A DNA stretch of 62,131 bases from CAZJHX01 sp964545715 (lineage in GTDB: Bacteria > Myxococcota_A > UBA9042 > GCA-2863065). Shown one piece after another: positions 41,996 through 49,284 of the stretch; the first letter of the stretch is position 1, and each line of letters opens with the position of its first letter. The notes beneath the pieces were generated by a model. The model was given only the letters and a program-made list of their open reading frames with translations, was not told where the DNA came from and did no database searches. The DNA lies in assembly GCA_964545715.1 (NCBI GenBank), contig CAZJHX010000057.1:1-62131 (forward strand). Reading direction: 5' to 3'. The translations under genes and the position numbers were made by a program.

Positions 41996-42616
41996 ATGCT
42001 CTTCAAAGTGGAGGCTCTACAGACCACCGCTTCGCGACTGAGGAGATTTGCCGCGCAAGTGAACCCGGACGTGCCGGCGATCGACGAAGCCCTCGCGCCG
42101 CTTCGAGCGCTGCTCAAGACGTCCGGTGTCGACTTCTTGATCGTCGGCGGGCTCGCTGTCGTTCACCATGGGTACCAGCGCCTGACAGTGGACCTGGATG
42201 TGCTAATCGCCGAAGATGGTCACGAATCGCTGGACGCGCACCTGCAAGCGTTTGACTTCATTCGCACGTCGAGGCGTCGTCTGAAACACGAGCCGACGGG
42301 CGTGCAGGTCGATTTGCTGACGGCCGGAGACTCACTGATCGGCCCTCGAACCGCGCCGCCCCTCCCCAGTCCCGACACGGTCGGTCGCAGCGAGCAAGAC
42401 CCCGACATTATATCGTTGCATGCGCTGCTCGAGCTCAAGCTCGACGCCGGTCGCCGGCAGGACATCACCGATGTCGTTGAGCTGCTCAAACGCGTCGAAG
42501 ATCGCGACTACCTGTTCATCGAAGCGGAAGTTCGGCGTGAGCGGCGCTCTGAACTGGCAGCGCTTCGGCAGGAGGCGTTGGAGGAAGCGTCCTGGGAGAC
42601 CGCCAACGAGACGTGA
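41996..42616 (+). CDS. Nucleotidyltransferase-fold protein (AbiEii/DUF-like)
   Basis: A 206-aa protein with a minimal nucleotidyltransferase core: FLIVGGLAVVHHG (about 44-56, GG before the helix) followed by QRLTVDLDVLI, where the DLD pair is the metal-binding motif. A third acid may lie in VQVDLLTAG. The C-terminal half is helical and highly charged. The core resembles the AbiEii/MNT-type transferase proteins known from toxin-antitoxin and abortive-infection systems, but no antitoxin partner is adjacent. ATG 41996 lies 25 bases after purA; GTG 42008 is an alternative. Could be a lone housekeeping or phage-defence relic. It ends six bases from the convergent phytase-like gene. Confidence 0.75.
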   Translation: MLFKVEALQTTASRLRRFAAQVNPDVPAIDEALAPLRALLKTSGVDFLIVGGLAVVHHGYQRLTVDLDVLIAEDGHESLDAHLQAFDFIRTSRRRLKHEPTGVQVDLLTAGDSLIGPRTAPPLPSPDTVGRSEQDPDIISLHALLELKLDAGRRQDITDVVELLKRVEDRDYLFIEAEVRRERRSELAALRQEALEEASWETANET

Positions 42617-42621
42617 CACCC

Positions 42622-43590
42622 CTAACGGGGGAACTCAAACTGCAAGAGCAGGGTCTCCTGGGCGCTGCTGTAGTTGTCGTCGGAGCCGACGTACAGGCGG
42701 ACAGGCTGGCCCGGGAGCTCTCGTGCGGCCAGGGCCTCGAAGTTGTCGCAGGTGACGCGCCCGCCCATGCGACCGAGCTCGGTGGTTTTGATGACGGCGC
42801 CGGCCTTCAGCTGGTCGGGCTTGACGCGCACCAGGCGTGCCGCGATGCCGGTCAGCATGGAGAAGCGGCGCTCCAGGACGATGATGTCGCCGTTGCGAAG
42901 GACGGTGATGCCCGTGGGCTGGAAGCCGTCGACTGTCGCGTAGGAGAGCGCGATTTCAGCGCCGGTTTTGGGTGAGATGAGCCACCCCTGAAAGTGGCCG
43001 GAGGTGTCGTGCGGCTTCTCGCGCAGGGCCAGCAGGCGGCCGTCGGGGAAGGCGGCGATGGCCTCGATGCCGCCGTTGGGGGGCGCGCGCTTGATGTCGC
43101 GGGGGGTGTGGAACGGCAGCTCATGGGTCGTGGATAGCGCGGCGAGCTTGCCAAAGCGCCCGAGGCGGTGGTGGTGCTCGAAGCTGACGACCACGTCGCC
43201 GCCCGGCAGGATGGCCACCTCTTCCGCGTCGCCCCACTGCTTGGAGAGGCGCTGGCCCTTGTCGCCGAGAATGGGAAACGCGTCGGCGGCGGTGGCGCCG
43301 GTGAGGCGGCCGGCGGAGTCGTGCGAGAGGGTGACGGTGATCCACAGGCCGCGGTCCGAGACGCCGATGAGCGTGGAGCCGTCTGGTGCCAGCTCAAAGC
43401 CCGACAGGCCGCCGAAGCGCGCGTCGTCCGCGGTGAGGTGGAAGCCGGCGACGTAATTGAGCTTGCCGATCGACGTGACCGCAGCGTCGGAGATGTGCAG
43501 CGGGACGGCCTTCGCTTTGAGCGGAAAGGCACTCGCAGGCAGGCAAAAAGCCAGCGGTGTCAGCAGCGCTAAGAGGATCGTCGTGCGCAT
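42622..43590 (-). CDS. Esterase-like phytase-fold secreted protein
   Basis: A 322-aa protein with a cleavable signal (about 1-22, PASAF). The mature domain is a beta-propeller of the esterase-like-activity-of-phytase family. It shows FGGLSGFELAPDGSTLIGVSDRGLW, EEVAILPGGDVVVSFEHHHR, GGIEAIAAFPDGRLLALRE and, near the end, CDNFEALAA, the blades and EGI/EALA motifs of that family. Phosphate-ester hydrolysis is suggested for the family; the substrate is unproven. ATG 43590 starts the signal peptide; longer upstream reading is low-complexity antisense of the neighbouring lipoprotein linker. It is divergent from the Gly/Asp-rich lipoprotein. Confidence 0.85.
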   Translation of the reverse strand: MRTTILLALLTPLAFCLPASAFPLKAKAVPLHISDAAVTSIGKLNYVAGFHLTADDARFGGLSGFELAPDGSTLIGVSDRGLWITVTLSHDSAGRLTGATAADAFPILGDKGQRLSKQWGDAEEVAILPGGDVVVSFEHHHRLGRFGKLAALSTTHELPFHTPRDIKRAPPNGGIEAIAAFPDGRLLALREKPHDTSGHFQGWLISPKTGAEIALSYATVDGFQPTGITVLRNGDIIVLERRFSMLTGIAARLVRVKPDQLKAGAVIKTTELGRMGGRVTCDNFEALAARELPGQPVRLYVGSDDNYSSAQETLLLQFEFPR

Positions 43591-43654
43591 CACTGACTGT
43601 GATAGCATAGGCCGCCCGATACGTGCTGTTGCTGAGGTAGTTGGAGGTCGTTGG

Positions 43655-45022
43655 ATGCGTGCGGTAGCGATTGTTGTGTGTGCATTGTTTGCACTTGGCT
43701 GTGGCAATGACGATAGCGATGCGGGCGCGACGCAGCCCGACGCGGTCAGCGGCCCGGGATGCTCCTTCGATAAAGACTGTACGGAAGAAGGCGCCATTTG
43801 CGACAAGGGCAAGTGCGTGACCTTGGGCGGTGACGCCGGCGCCGGGGCGGACGGCCAGGACACCGGCGACCAGGGGACCGGCGACGAGACCGGCGACACC
43901 GGCGGCGACGACACGGGCGGCGGCGAGCCGACGACCGGCACCGAGGACGGGACCGAGACCGACACCGGCGGTGAGACGACCGGCGACAACACAGGGCCCA
44001 AGCCAGGGCAGGGCTCCGGTCAGCCGTGCGGCGAGGCGGATCCATGCCCAGACGGCGAGTTCTGCTGCGACACCGGCGTGGGTGGCAGCGGCTATTGCGA
44101 GGTGCACGGCTCGGTCTGTTACGGCCCGGGCTGCGAGACCAACGGTGACTGTGGCGAGGGCCGTGAGTGCTGTACTGGCGCCCCACCGCTGCCGGCGTTC
44201 TGCGCGCCGCAGGGCGGCTGCTACGGTCCGTCCTGCCAGGACGAGGGTGGGTGTGAGGACGGCCAGGAGTGCTGTCCGGTGCCCGTGCTTGGAGGAATTT
44301 GTGGGCCGACCAACCAGTGCATCGGCAACACCTGCTCAGCCGACTCGGACTGCGACGAGGGCGTCATCTGCTGCGAGGGCATCCCGATCGTCGGCAGCCT
44401 GTGTCTGCTGAAGGGGATCTGCCTGTTGGCTCAGAGCGCGGGCGGCGGCGGTGGCTCCGGCGGCGGTGGCCCCGGTGGCGGCGGTGACGGTGGTGGCGGC
44501 CCCGGCGACGGTGGTGGCGGCCCCGGTGACGGTGGTGGCGGTGACGGTGGTGGCGGTGACGGTGGCGGCGGCGATGGCGGCGGCGATGGCGGCGGTGATG
44601 ACGGCCCCGATCCTGAGTACAGCTGCGACGGCATCTGCGGCGAGTGGCAGGATGGCTGGCCGTGTCAGTGCACTCAGTTCTGCAGCTTCGTCCCCGGCGG
44701 GTGCTGCGATGACTTCGAGGACCTCTGCAACAGCGAGGGTGACGGCGGCGGCGACGGCGGCGGCGACGACGGCGGCGGCGACGGCGGCGGTGACGGCGGC
44801 GGTGACGGTGGCAGTGAGGAGTGCAGCGCCAGCGACGAGTGCGGCGACTGGGCTGTGTGCTGCAAGCAAGACGACGGATCGCAGGCCTGCCAGACGATTT
44901 GCTCAGGCTGTGAGAGCGGCGCCGACTGCGTGGATTTGGGCTGCTGCGTCAGCCAGTTCGGCAACGCCTGCCTGCCCGAGAGCTTCTGTGTGGGCGGCGC
45001 TCAGTGGGACCCGGCGCCCTGA
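43655..45022 (+). CDS. Gly/Asp-rich Cys lipoprotein with somatomedin-B-like module
   Basis: A 455-aa lipoprotein (lipobox ALGC). Order: a short Cys segment (CSFDKDCTEEGAICDKGKC), a Gly/Asp/Thr linker, a Cys region with repeating EFCCD, CYGPGC and ECCT units, and a pure Gly/Asp/Ser tract. Next comes a roughly 40-residue module with CDGICGEWQDGWPCQCTQFC and CCDDFEDLC, which has the cysteine order of a somatomedin-B domain. A second Gly/Asp tract and a last Cys-rich part follow. GGAGG at 43643-43647 supports ATG 43655. Somatomedin-B is best known in animal matrix proteins. Probable role is surface adhesion; inference. Confidence 0.85.
   Translation: MRAVAIVVCALFALGCGNDDSDAGATQPDAVSGPGCSFDKDCTEEGAICDKGKCVTLGGDAGAGADGQDTGDQGTGDETGDTGGDDTGGGEPTTGTEDGTETDTGGETTGDNTGPKPGQGSGQPCGEADPCPDGEFCCDTGVGGSGYCEVHGSVCYGPGCETNGDCGEGRECCTGAPPLPAFCAPQGGCYGPSCQDEGGCEDGQECCPVPVLGGICGPTNQCIGNTCSADSDCDEGVICCEGIPIVGSLCLLKGICLLAQSAGGGGGSGGGGPGGGGDGGGGPGDGGGGPGDGGGGDGGGGDGGGGDGGGDGGGDDGPDPEYSCDGICGEWQDGWPCQCTQFCSFVPGGCCDDFEDLCNSEGDGGGDGGGDDGGGDGGGDGGGDGGSEECSASDECGDWAVCCKQDDGSQACQTICSGCESGADCVDLGCCVSQFGNACLPESFCVGGAQWDPAP
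44437..44606 (+). repeat. Gly/Asp-coding DNA repeat
   Basis: Near-identical 12- to 18-base units (GGTGACGGTGGTGGC type) encode GGGGDGGGGD-like peptide. Repeat units are almost the same at the DNA level, suggesting recent slippage expansion. A related shorter GGCGGCGAC array lies at 44739-44816 in the same gene. Confidence 0.8.
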
Positions 45023-45729
45023 GGTCGACACCTTGGTGACCCGGCCGGCGCGTGGCTGCCGTTCCCAAGGGTCCCGATCCCTTTCTGCGGACAGTGCCTC
45101 AAGGCCATGTGAACGGTGCGCCGCCCGTGGTAGTAGCGCGTGGACGTGACACCGCCATAGGCCGCCGAGTCGCGCGTGAAGCGGGCGATGTAGAACGCCT
45201 GGCCGGGATCGCTCACAAACACCAGCCGCCTCCAGGCGCGGTTGAGCCCCTCGATGACGCTGTACCTTACGTTTTCCGTGGTGTGCTGCGCCCACGGCTC
45301 TTCGATGATCGCGTCCGCTGGGACCCCGCGCCGTCGTGCCTCGGCCGCCATGATCTCGGCCTCCACATACCGATTGTGGACGGCCCCGCCACTGAAGATG
45401 AGAAAGGGCGCCAGTCCGGCGTTATAGAGCTGCACGGCCATTCCGATGCGCTGGGCGTTGAGCCAGCTGATGCCTCCGGCAGGCGTCGCTGGTGAGCCCG
45501 GGACCACGATGGCGTCGTAGTAGAAGTACCTCTGTCTCGTCGCGTCGTCCCCGCGGGCGGTGGCGGCGAGCTGGGCCAGCGTGCGGTCGCCGGCCTTCAA
45601 CCAGTCGTCGCGAAAGGACTGCCCCGGGTCGACCTCAGACCGGCGAAACGACTGTGTGCATGCGCCCGCCAGCATCGAGACGGCGGCGCCCACCGCCCAC
45701 AAGCCCATCAGCCGAGAGGTCAGCGCCAC
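45001..45729 (-). CDS. YdcF-like DUF218 lipoprotein
   Basis: A 242-aa protein with a lipoprotein-type signal (LAGAC, Cys24). The DUF218/YdcF core follows, with YDAIVVPGSPA, ISWLNAQRIGMAVQLY, FLIFSGGAVHNRYVEAEIMA, ENVRYSVI and VFVSDPGQAFYIARF in the family order. DUF218 proteins include SanA and ElyC, implicated in envelope and peptidoglycan precursor homeostasis. GTG 45729 lies three bases after the upstream gene stop. The 3' end overlaps the convergent lipoprotein gene by 22 bp. Last gene of a three-gene minus unit with a depolymerase-like esterase. Confidence 0.87.
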   Translation of the reverse strand: MALTSRLMGLWAVGAAVSMLAGACTQSFRRSEVDPGQSFRDDWLKAGDRTLAQLAATARGDDATRQRYFYYDAIVVPGSPATPAGGISWLNAQRIGMAVQLYNAGLAPFLIFSGGAVHNRYVEAEIMAAEARRRGVPADAIIEEPWAQHTTENVRYSVIEGLNRAWRRLVFVSDPGQAFYIARFTRDSAAYGGVTSTRYYHGRRTVHMALRHCPQKGIGTLGNGSHAPAGSPRCRPQGAGSH

Positions 45730-45732
45730 TAA

Positions 45733-46320
45733 TCAGGGAGCGGTGACTTCCACGCGCCAGGTTGCCTGCTCTTTTTCGAGCAGGCAGGCGTCCTTGGAGC
45801 ACACGCCAAACTTCACGGTCGCGGTCAGCTGGTCCTCTCCTGGGGCGTCGCCGCTCAGGGGGATGTCGACGCGAATACCGCCGTTGGTCTGTTGGATCGG
45901 GTTAGGCTCCGGGTCGGTCTTCTTAAACACCAGGCGCGGAGGCACCGACGAGACCGCGCCGCTGAGCGTGACCTTGATCGGGTATTCGGTGTTGATCTTC
46001 CAGTCGTCCTTGGGTCGCACCTCGATGATCGCCGTGGCCGACGCACCCGACGCGACCGCGACGTCCGACACGATCAGCTGGGAGTGCGCGCCGTCGACGG
46101 TCTCCGCGGTTGCCGCCCGCTGGGCCGTGGGCGGAGGCTCTGCGCGGGGCTTGGCATGCTCGACCGCCGGGTTCGACGTGTGCAGCGGCGGCTCTTTCTC
46201 GGGAGCCGGGGCAGGCTTCTCAGCCGCGGGCGCTTCCTTGGCCGCCGGCGCCGGTGTTTTGGCTTTGCAGCCGGCGAGCGCCACCGCCGCCACGAGCAGG
46301 ACCGGGAGCGAGTTCTTCAT
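45733..46320 (-). CDS. Lipoprotein with DsbD-N-like beta domain
   Basis: A 195-aa lipoprotein (LAGC, Cys18). An Ala/Pro/Glu-rich spacer (about 22-70) precedes a beta-sandwich domain. Its layout, with KDDWKINTEYPIKVTLSG, IPLSGDAPGEDQL and the closing KFGVCSKDACLLEK, resembles the N-terminal domain of DsbD-type disulfide-exchange proteins, where two cysteines near the end carry the thiol chemistry. Here CSKDAC supplies such a pair. No transmembrane DsbD core is present, so it would act alone. ATG 46320 overlaps the upstream stop by one base (TGATG). The functional link is inferred, so the call is tentative. Confidence 0.75.
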   Translation of the reverse strand: MKNSLPVLLVAAVALAGCKAKTPAPAAKEAPAAEKPAPAPEKEPPLHTSNPAVEHAKPRAEPPPTAQRAATAETVDGAHSQLIVSDVAVASGASATAIIEVRPKDDWKINTEYPIKVTLSGAVSSVPPRLVFKKTDPEPNPIQQTNGGIRVDIPLSGDAPGEDQLTATVKFGVCSKDACLLEKEQATWRVEVTAP

Positions 46321-47405
46321 CAATCGCCTTTGGGGGTGTTTGCCCACCACTGATAGACCTGCGACGGGGATACGGCTGCCATGACCTGAGAGTAGCTGTG
46401 GCCCGCACCCTCGACCCATGCCTTGTTGGTCGGGTGCCCGGCCGCGACCCACTCCGCGTGCGCCGTTTGAACGTGCGAGAAGGCGCCGTCGTTGACGCCG
46501 CAGATCGTGTAGATCGGAACCTTGGAGGGTACCGGGAAGCTCTTGCCGGGCACCGCGCCGCCCATCGGAGCCGCCCCCGCGATCTTGGGGCTGAAGCTCC
46601 ACGCCGCCAGGTCCGACGACGAGCCGCCCTCGGAGAAGCCCATCCAGTAGATCGCCGCCGTGTCCACGTTGTACAGCGCGCCCACGCCCTCCAGCGCACA
46701 CTCCAGAACGCCCTTCAGCTCCGCGTTGGTCTTGGGCCAGTCGAGGCTGTTGTTGGGCTTGAGGTGCAAGAAGCTCGGTCGGTTTGGGTTCAGGTGCGCG
46801 GGCACCATCAGGATGAAGCCGAACTCGTCGGCCGCGTCCAACCAGCCCACGTTCTTGCTGCTGTTGTAGAAGCCGGTCCACTGGCCGCCGAGGCCGTGGG
46901 TGCCGATGACGACGGGCGCGGGGTCCTGGGCGTTTTCGGGGACATACACGATGTATTGCCTGTCTCCGCAGGTCCCGTTTTGTTTCCCGATTTCTCCGCC
47001 TGCGCCGCCTGTGCCCGTTTCGGGCGGGCCTGCATCCGGCTCAGGGCCGGTGTCCGTCGGGCCGAGATCTGTCGGGCCGGCGTCCGGGGGCCCAACGTCC
47101 TCGGGTCCGGCGTCCGGGGGGCCGACATCCGCAGGCCCGGTGTCTTCCGGTCCGACATCCGCCGGGCCGACGTCTTCAGGGCCGACGTCCGGGGGCCCGA
47201 TGTCGTCAGGGCCCGCATCCACGGGGCTTGTGTCCACGGGTTCGACATCCGGCGGGTCCACGTCCGGGGGCGCCGTGATGTCCTCGGCCCCGGTACCCGG
47301 CGTGTCCTCGACGACCGCCGCATCCGCTGTCTTAGACCGGGGCTCCGGGTCGCCGCACCCGCACCACGCGACCGCCAGAAAACACGCCAATGCAATACGA
47401 AGCAC
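46320..47405 (-). CDS. Lipoprotein esterase, PHB-depolymerase-like (LpqC type)
   Basis: A 361-aa lipoprotein (WCGC). After the lipobox comes a long GPPDVGPEDVGP-type acidic Pro/Gly repeat (about 20-135). An alpha/beta-hydrolase domain follows, with VVIGTHGLGG (oxyanion), nucleophile elbow GFSEGG and a late GAGHSY bearing the catalytic His. The pattern matches the feruloyl-esterase/PHB depolymerase LpqC family. GTG 47405 starts the hydrophobic signal. It is the first of three genes with the DsbD-N-like and YdcF lipoproteins. It could degrade external polyesters, linking back to the PHA genes, but the substrate is not proven. Confidence 0.85.
   Translation of the reverse strand: MLRIALACFLAVAWCGCGDPEPRSKTADAAVVEDTPGTGAEDITAPPDVDPPDVEPVDTSPVDAGPDDIGPPDVGPEDVGPADVGPEDTGPADVGPPDAGPEDVGPPDAGPTDLGPTDTGPEPDAGPPETGTGGAGGEIGKQNGTCGDRQYIVYVPENAQDPAPVVIGTHGLGGQWTGFYNSSKNVGWLDAADEFGFILMVPAHLNPNRPSFLHLKPNNSLDWPKTNAELKGVLECALEGVGALYNVDTAAIYWMGFSEGGSSSDLAAWSFSPKIAGAAPMGGAVPGKSFPVPSKVPIYTICGVNDGAFSHVQTAHAEWVAAGHPTNKAWVEGAGHSYSQVMAAVSPSQVYQWWANTPKGD
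47030..47275 (-). repeat. GPxDVGPED-coding repeat linker
   Basis: Tandem units encode Gly-Pro-Pro-Asp-Val/Ala-Gly-Pro-Glu-Asp on the minus strand. Units are 15 to 30 bases with the bases CCGACGTC and GGCCC/GGGCC repeated. This is the stalk between the lipid anchor and the esterase domain. Confidence 0.7.
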
Positions 47406-47450
47406 GGATAAGTGGTAGCACAGGCGCCCCTTGTTGTAGAATCGCGCGAC

Positions 47451-48230
47451 GTGCGTATACGAGCTGCTCAAGCCGCTCCGCTCCTAGTTGCACTGGTCGC
47501 AGGATGTGGCGCTTCAAATCCGACTCTCGCGGTCCCTGACCATGCTCAGGCGCGGGACTTCCTGGGTCTCAAGGAGGGCGCCTTCTGGCGGTACACCTTT
47601 GAGGCGACCATCAGCGAAGATGAGAACGGGATCACCCGTCAGACCAAGACGCACGGCGGCTACATCGAGAAGGTCCTCAAAGTCGAGCACAAGGACGGCT
47701 TCACCGTCGTCAAGGTCGTGCGCGAGACCCTGGAGACGCCCGACGCGGACGACGGCGGCTGGAACATCCAGCGCAAGTCAGGGCTGATCTACTACCTGAT
47801 CGGGCCCGAGGGGCGCGTTCACACAGGCATCCCGCCCGACACTGACCGGTACGACGTGGTCCACCCGGGGCGTCAGGTCTTCATCCAGCGCGGCGAGCTG
47901 GACCTGTCGGCGGCGCCCGAGACCTGGCTGGCCTACATGCTGCCGCTTCGCCCCGGCACCATGTGGCACGCCCACCCAGAAGCGCGCGAGATGGCCGCCA
48001 CCCAGAAGACGACCTCAGGCATCCGCACGGTGTCCCAGCGCACCAAGCGCCTGGAGACCAAAGCCGGCGCCTGGGAGGGCTGCTCCGAGGTCGTCACGCC
48101 CGCCAGCCGCACCCGCACCACCGTCTGGGTCTGTCCAAACGTGGGCATGGTCCGACGCGTGACCGAGCGCCGCTCCGGCAACCCGCGCTTCGTGATCCTG
48201 GAGACGCTGGACGAGTTCGTCGTGCCGTGA
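47451..48230 (+). CDS. Lipoprotein of unknown function
   Basis: A 259-aa lipoprotein (VAGC after a hydrophobic stretch). The mature part is mostly beta, with FLGLKEGAFWRYTFEATIS near the start and a conserved-looking ETLETPDADDGGW. It ends with TTVWVCPNVGMVRRVTERRSG and an LDEFVVP tail, in the style of DUF-type outer-membrane lipoproteins. GTG 47451 begins the signal. A TAGAAT (47437-47442) lies eight bases upstream, so the transcript may be leaderless. The stop overlaps the ThrRS-editing-like gene start (GTGA). Unknown role. Confidence 0.75.
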   Translation: MRIRAAQAAPLLVALVAGCGASNPTLAVPDHAQARDFLGLKEGAFWRYTFEATISEDENGITRQTKTHGGYIEKVLKVEHKDGFTVVKVVRETLETPDADDGGWNIQRKSGLIYYLIGPEGRVHTGIPPDTDRYDVVHPGRQVFIQRGELDLSAAPETWLAYMLPLRPGTMWHAHPEAREMAATQKTTSGIRTVSQRTKRLETKAGAWEGCSEVVTPASRTRTTVWVCPNVGMVRRVTERRSGNPRFVILETLDEFVVP

Positions 48231-48643
48231 AGCTGCTGACGTTTCAAACGAAACGCTTTCGCTGGGCCCCCTTCTCAAAGACGCTCGAAGACGCCCCTGA
48301 TCCGGGCCCCGAGACCGAGGTCACGGACGCCGTCGTCGCCTTTCTGCACATCGAACAGCGCGACGAGGACCCCGATCAGCGCAAGCGCGCCTTCAAGCAC
48401 ACGCTGAAGCACTTGAAGTGGCTGGCCAACAAGCGCGAGCTGCGCACGATCGTGCTGCACTCGTTCACGCACCTGGGCGGCCAAAACGCCGACGCGCAGT
48501 TTGCCCTGGCGTTTATGGATCAGCTGCGCGAGCGCCTGTCCGGCACCGGCTACACGGTGCACATCACCCCGTTCGGCTACATGTGTGAGTGGGACCTGTC
48601 CGTGCACGGCGAGAGCCTGGCCAAGGTCTGGAAAGAGATCTGA
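48227..48643 (+). CDS. Stand-alone ThrRS editing-domain protein
   Basis: A 138-aa protein matching the archaeal-type threonyl-tRNA synthetase editing domain. It starts KLLTFQTKRFRW. A VVAFLHIEQRDEDP strand follows, then a central IVLHSFTHLGG helix-loop, and it ends in TPFGYMCEWDLSVHGESLAKVWKEI, which fits the APFGWYK...KGHPL ending of that domain. The fold deacylates Ser-tRNA(Thr) and is related to D-aminoacyl-tRNA deacylases. As a free domain it would edit in trans. GTG 48227 overlaps the lipoprotein stop, giving translational coupling. Bacterial ThrRS normally uses a different N2 editing domain, so this is a supplementary factor. Confidence 0.8.
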   Translation: MKLLTFQTKRFRWAPFSKTLEDAPDPGPETEVTDAVVAFLHIEQRDEDPDQRKRAFKHTLKHLKWLANKRELRTIVLHSFTHLGGQNADAQFALAFMDQLRERLSGTGYTVHITPFGYMCEWDLSVHGESLAKVWKEI

Positions 48644-48670
48644 GCGCTTGGGGTCCAGGCCCCGGGCCCC

Positions 48671-49255
48671 CTACCAGGACAAGGGCTTCGAGGACGATTT
48701 GCGTGGTGGCTGGGGTCCGCCGACCGGAGACCATGCCTGCCAGACCTGCCACTCGTCCTCACGCTTGCTGGAGGTCAGCGACACCTTGAGCTGGACCCGA
48801 TCGTTCTTCCACAGCTCGGTCCAGTAGCGCGATCCGGTACCTTCCGGTGTCGCCTTGCCCGGCGTGCCGTACCGCTCGACGAGCTGCTTGACGAATGCCC
48901 GCGCCGGGGCCTCCTTCTTGTGCAGGGGCCCCTTCAGGAGCAGCTGGGTCAGCCGCTCCTCGTGATCAAAGTACACGGTCGCCTCCCACGGGCCGCCCGC
49001 GCGGCTGGTCTGCAAGCCCGGCGTCGCGAAGACCAGGTAGACCGTTCCGGTTTTGTGGAAGACCTTAAATGAGAACGGGATCCGCGCCTTGGTAAGCGCC
49101 TTCTGCACCTGGTCCACAGAAGCGACCACCGGGACGTTACCGAAGCCGCCGACCTTGTCGAAGCTGCCCTTCGGAGGTGGAGCTCCCGCCGCGTTGAACG
49201 AGACCATCAGGCTGAAGCCCGCGACCAGGGCGATGCCCCAAAAGCTGCGTAACAT
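48671..49255 (-). CDS. Secreted protein of unknown function
   Basis: A 194-aa protein with a signal peptide (about 1-24, FNAAG) and no recognised domain. The mature part is a basic alpha/beta domain with FSFKVFHKTGTVYLVFAT and a PPRKSSSK-type tail. GAGGAG about six bases before ATG 49255 is a good ribosome site. It follows the 1600-aa Cys-repeat lipoprotein by 29 bases on the same strand, so they may be cotranscribed. Function cannot be assigned. Confidence 0.7.
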   Translation of the reverse strand: MLRSFWGIALVAGFSLMVSFNAAGAPPPKGSFDKVGGFGNVPVVASVDQVQKALTKARIPFSFKVFHKTGTVYLVFATPGLQTSRAGGPWEATVYFDHEERLTQLLLKGPLHKKEAPARAFVKQLVERYGTPGKATPEGTGSRYWTELWKNDRVQLKVSLTSSKREDEWQVWQAWSPVGGPQPPRKSSSKPLSW

Positions 49256-49284
49256 GGCGCTCCTCCCGCTTGGCAGACAGCGTG

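Noticed and set aside
48644..48670. GC-rich inverted repeat between the convergent ThrRS-editing-like and secreted-protein genes as a bidirectional terminator.
   Set aside because: The stem is imperfect and there is no U-rich tail on either side, so it cannot be told from local GC richness.
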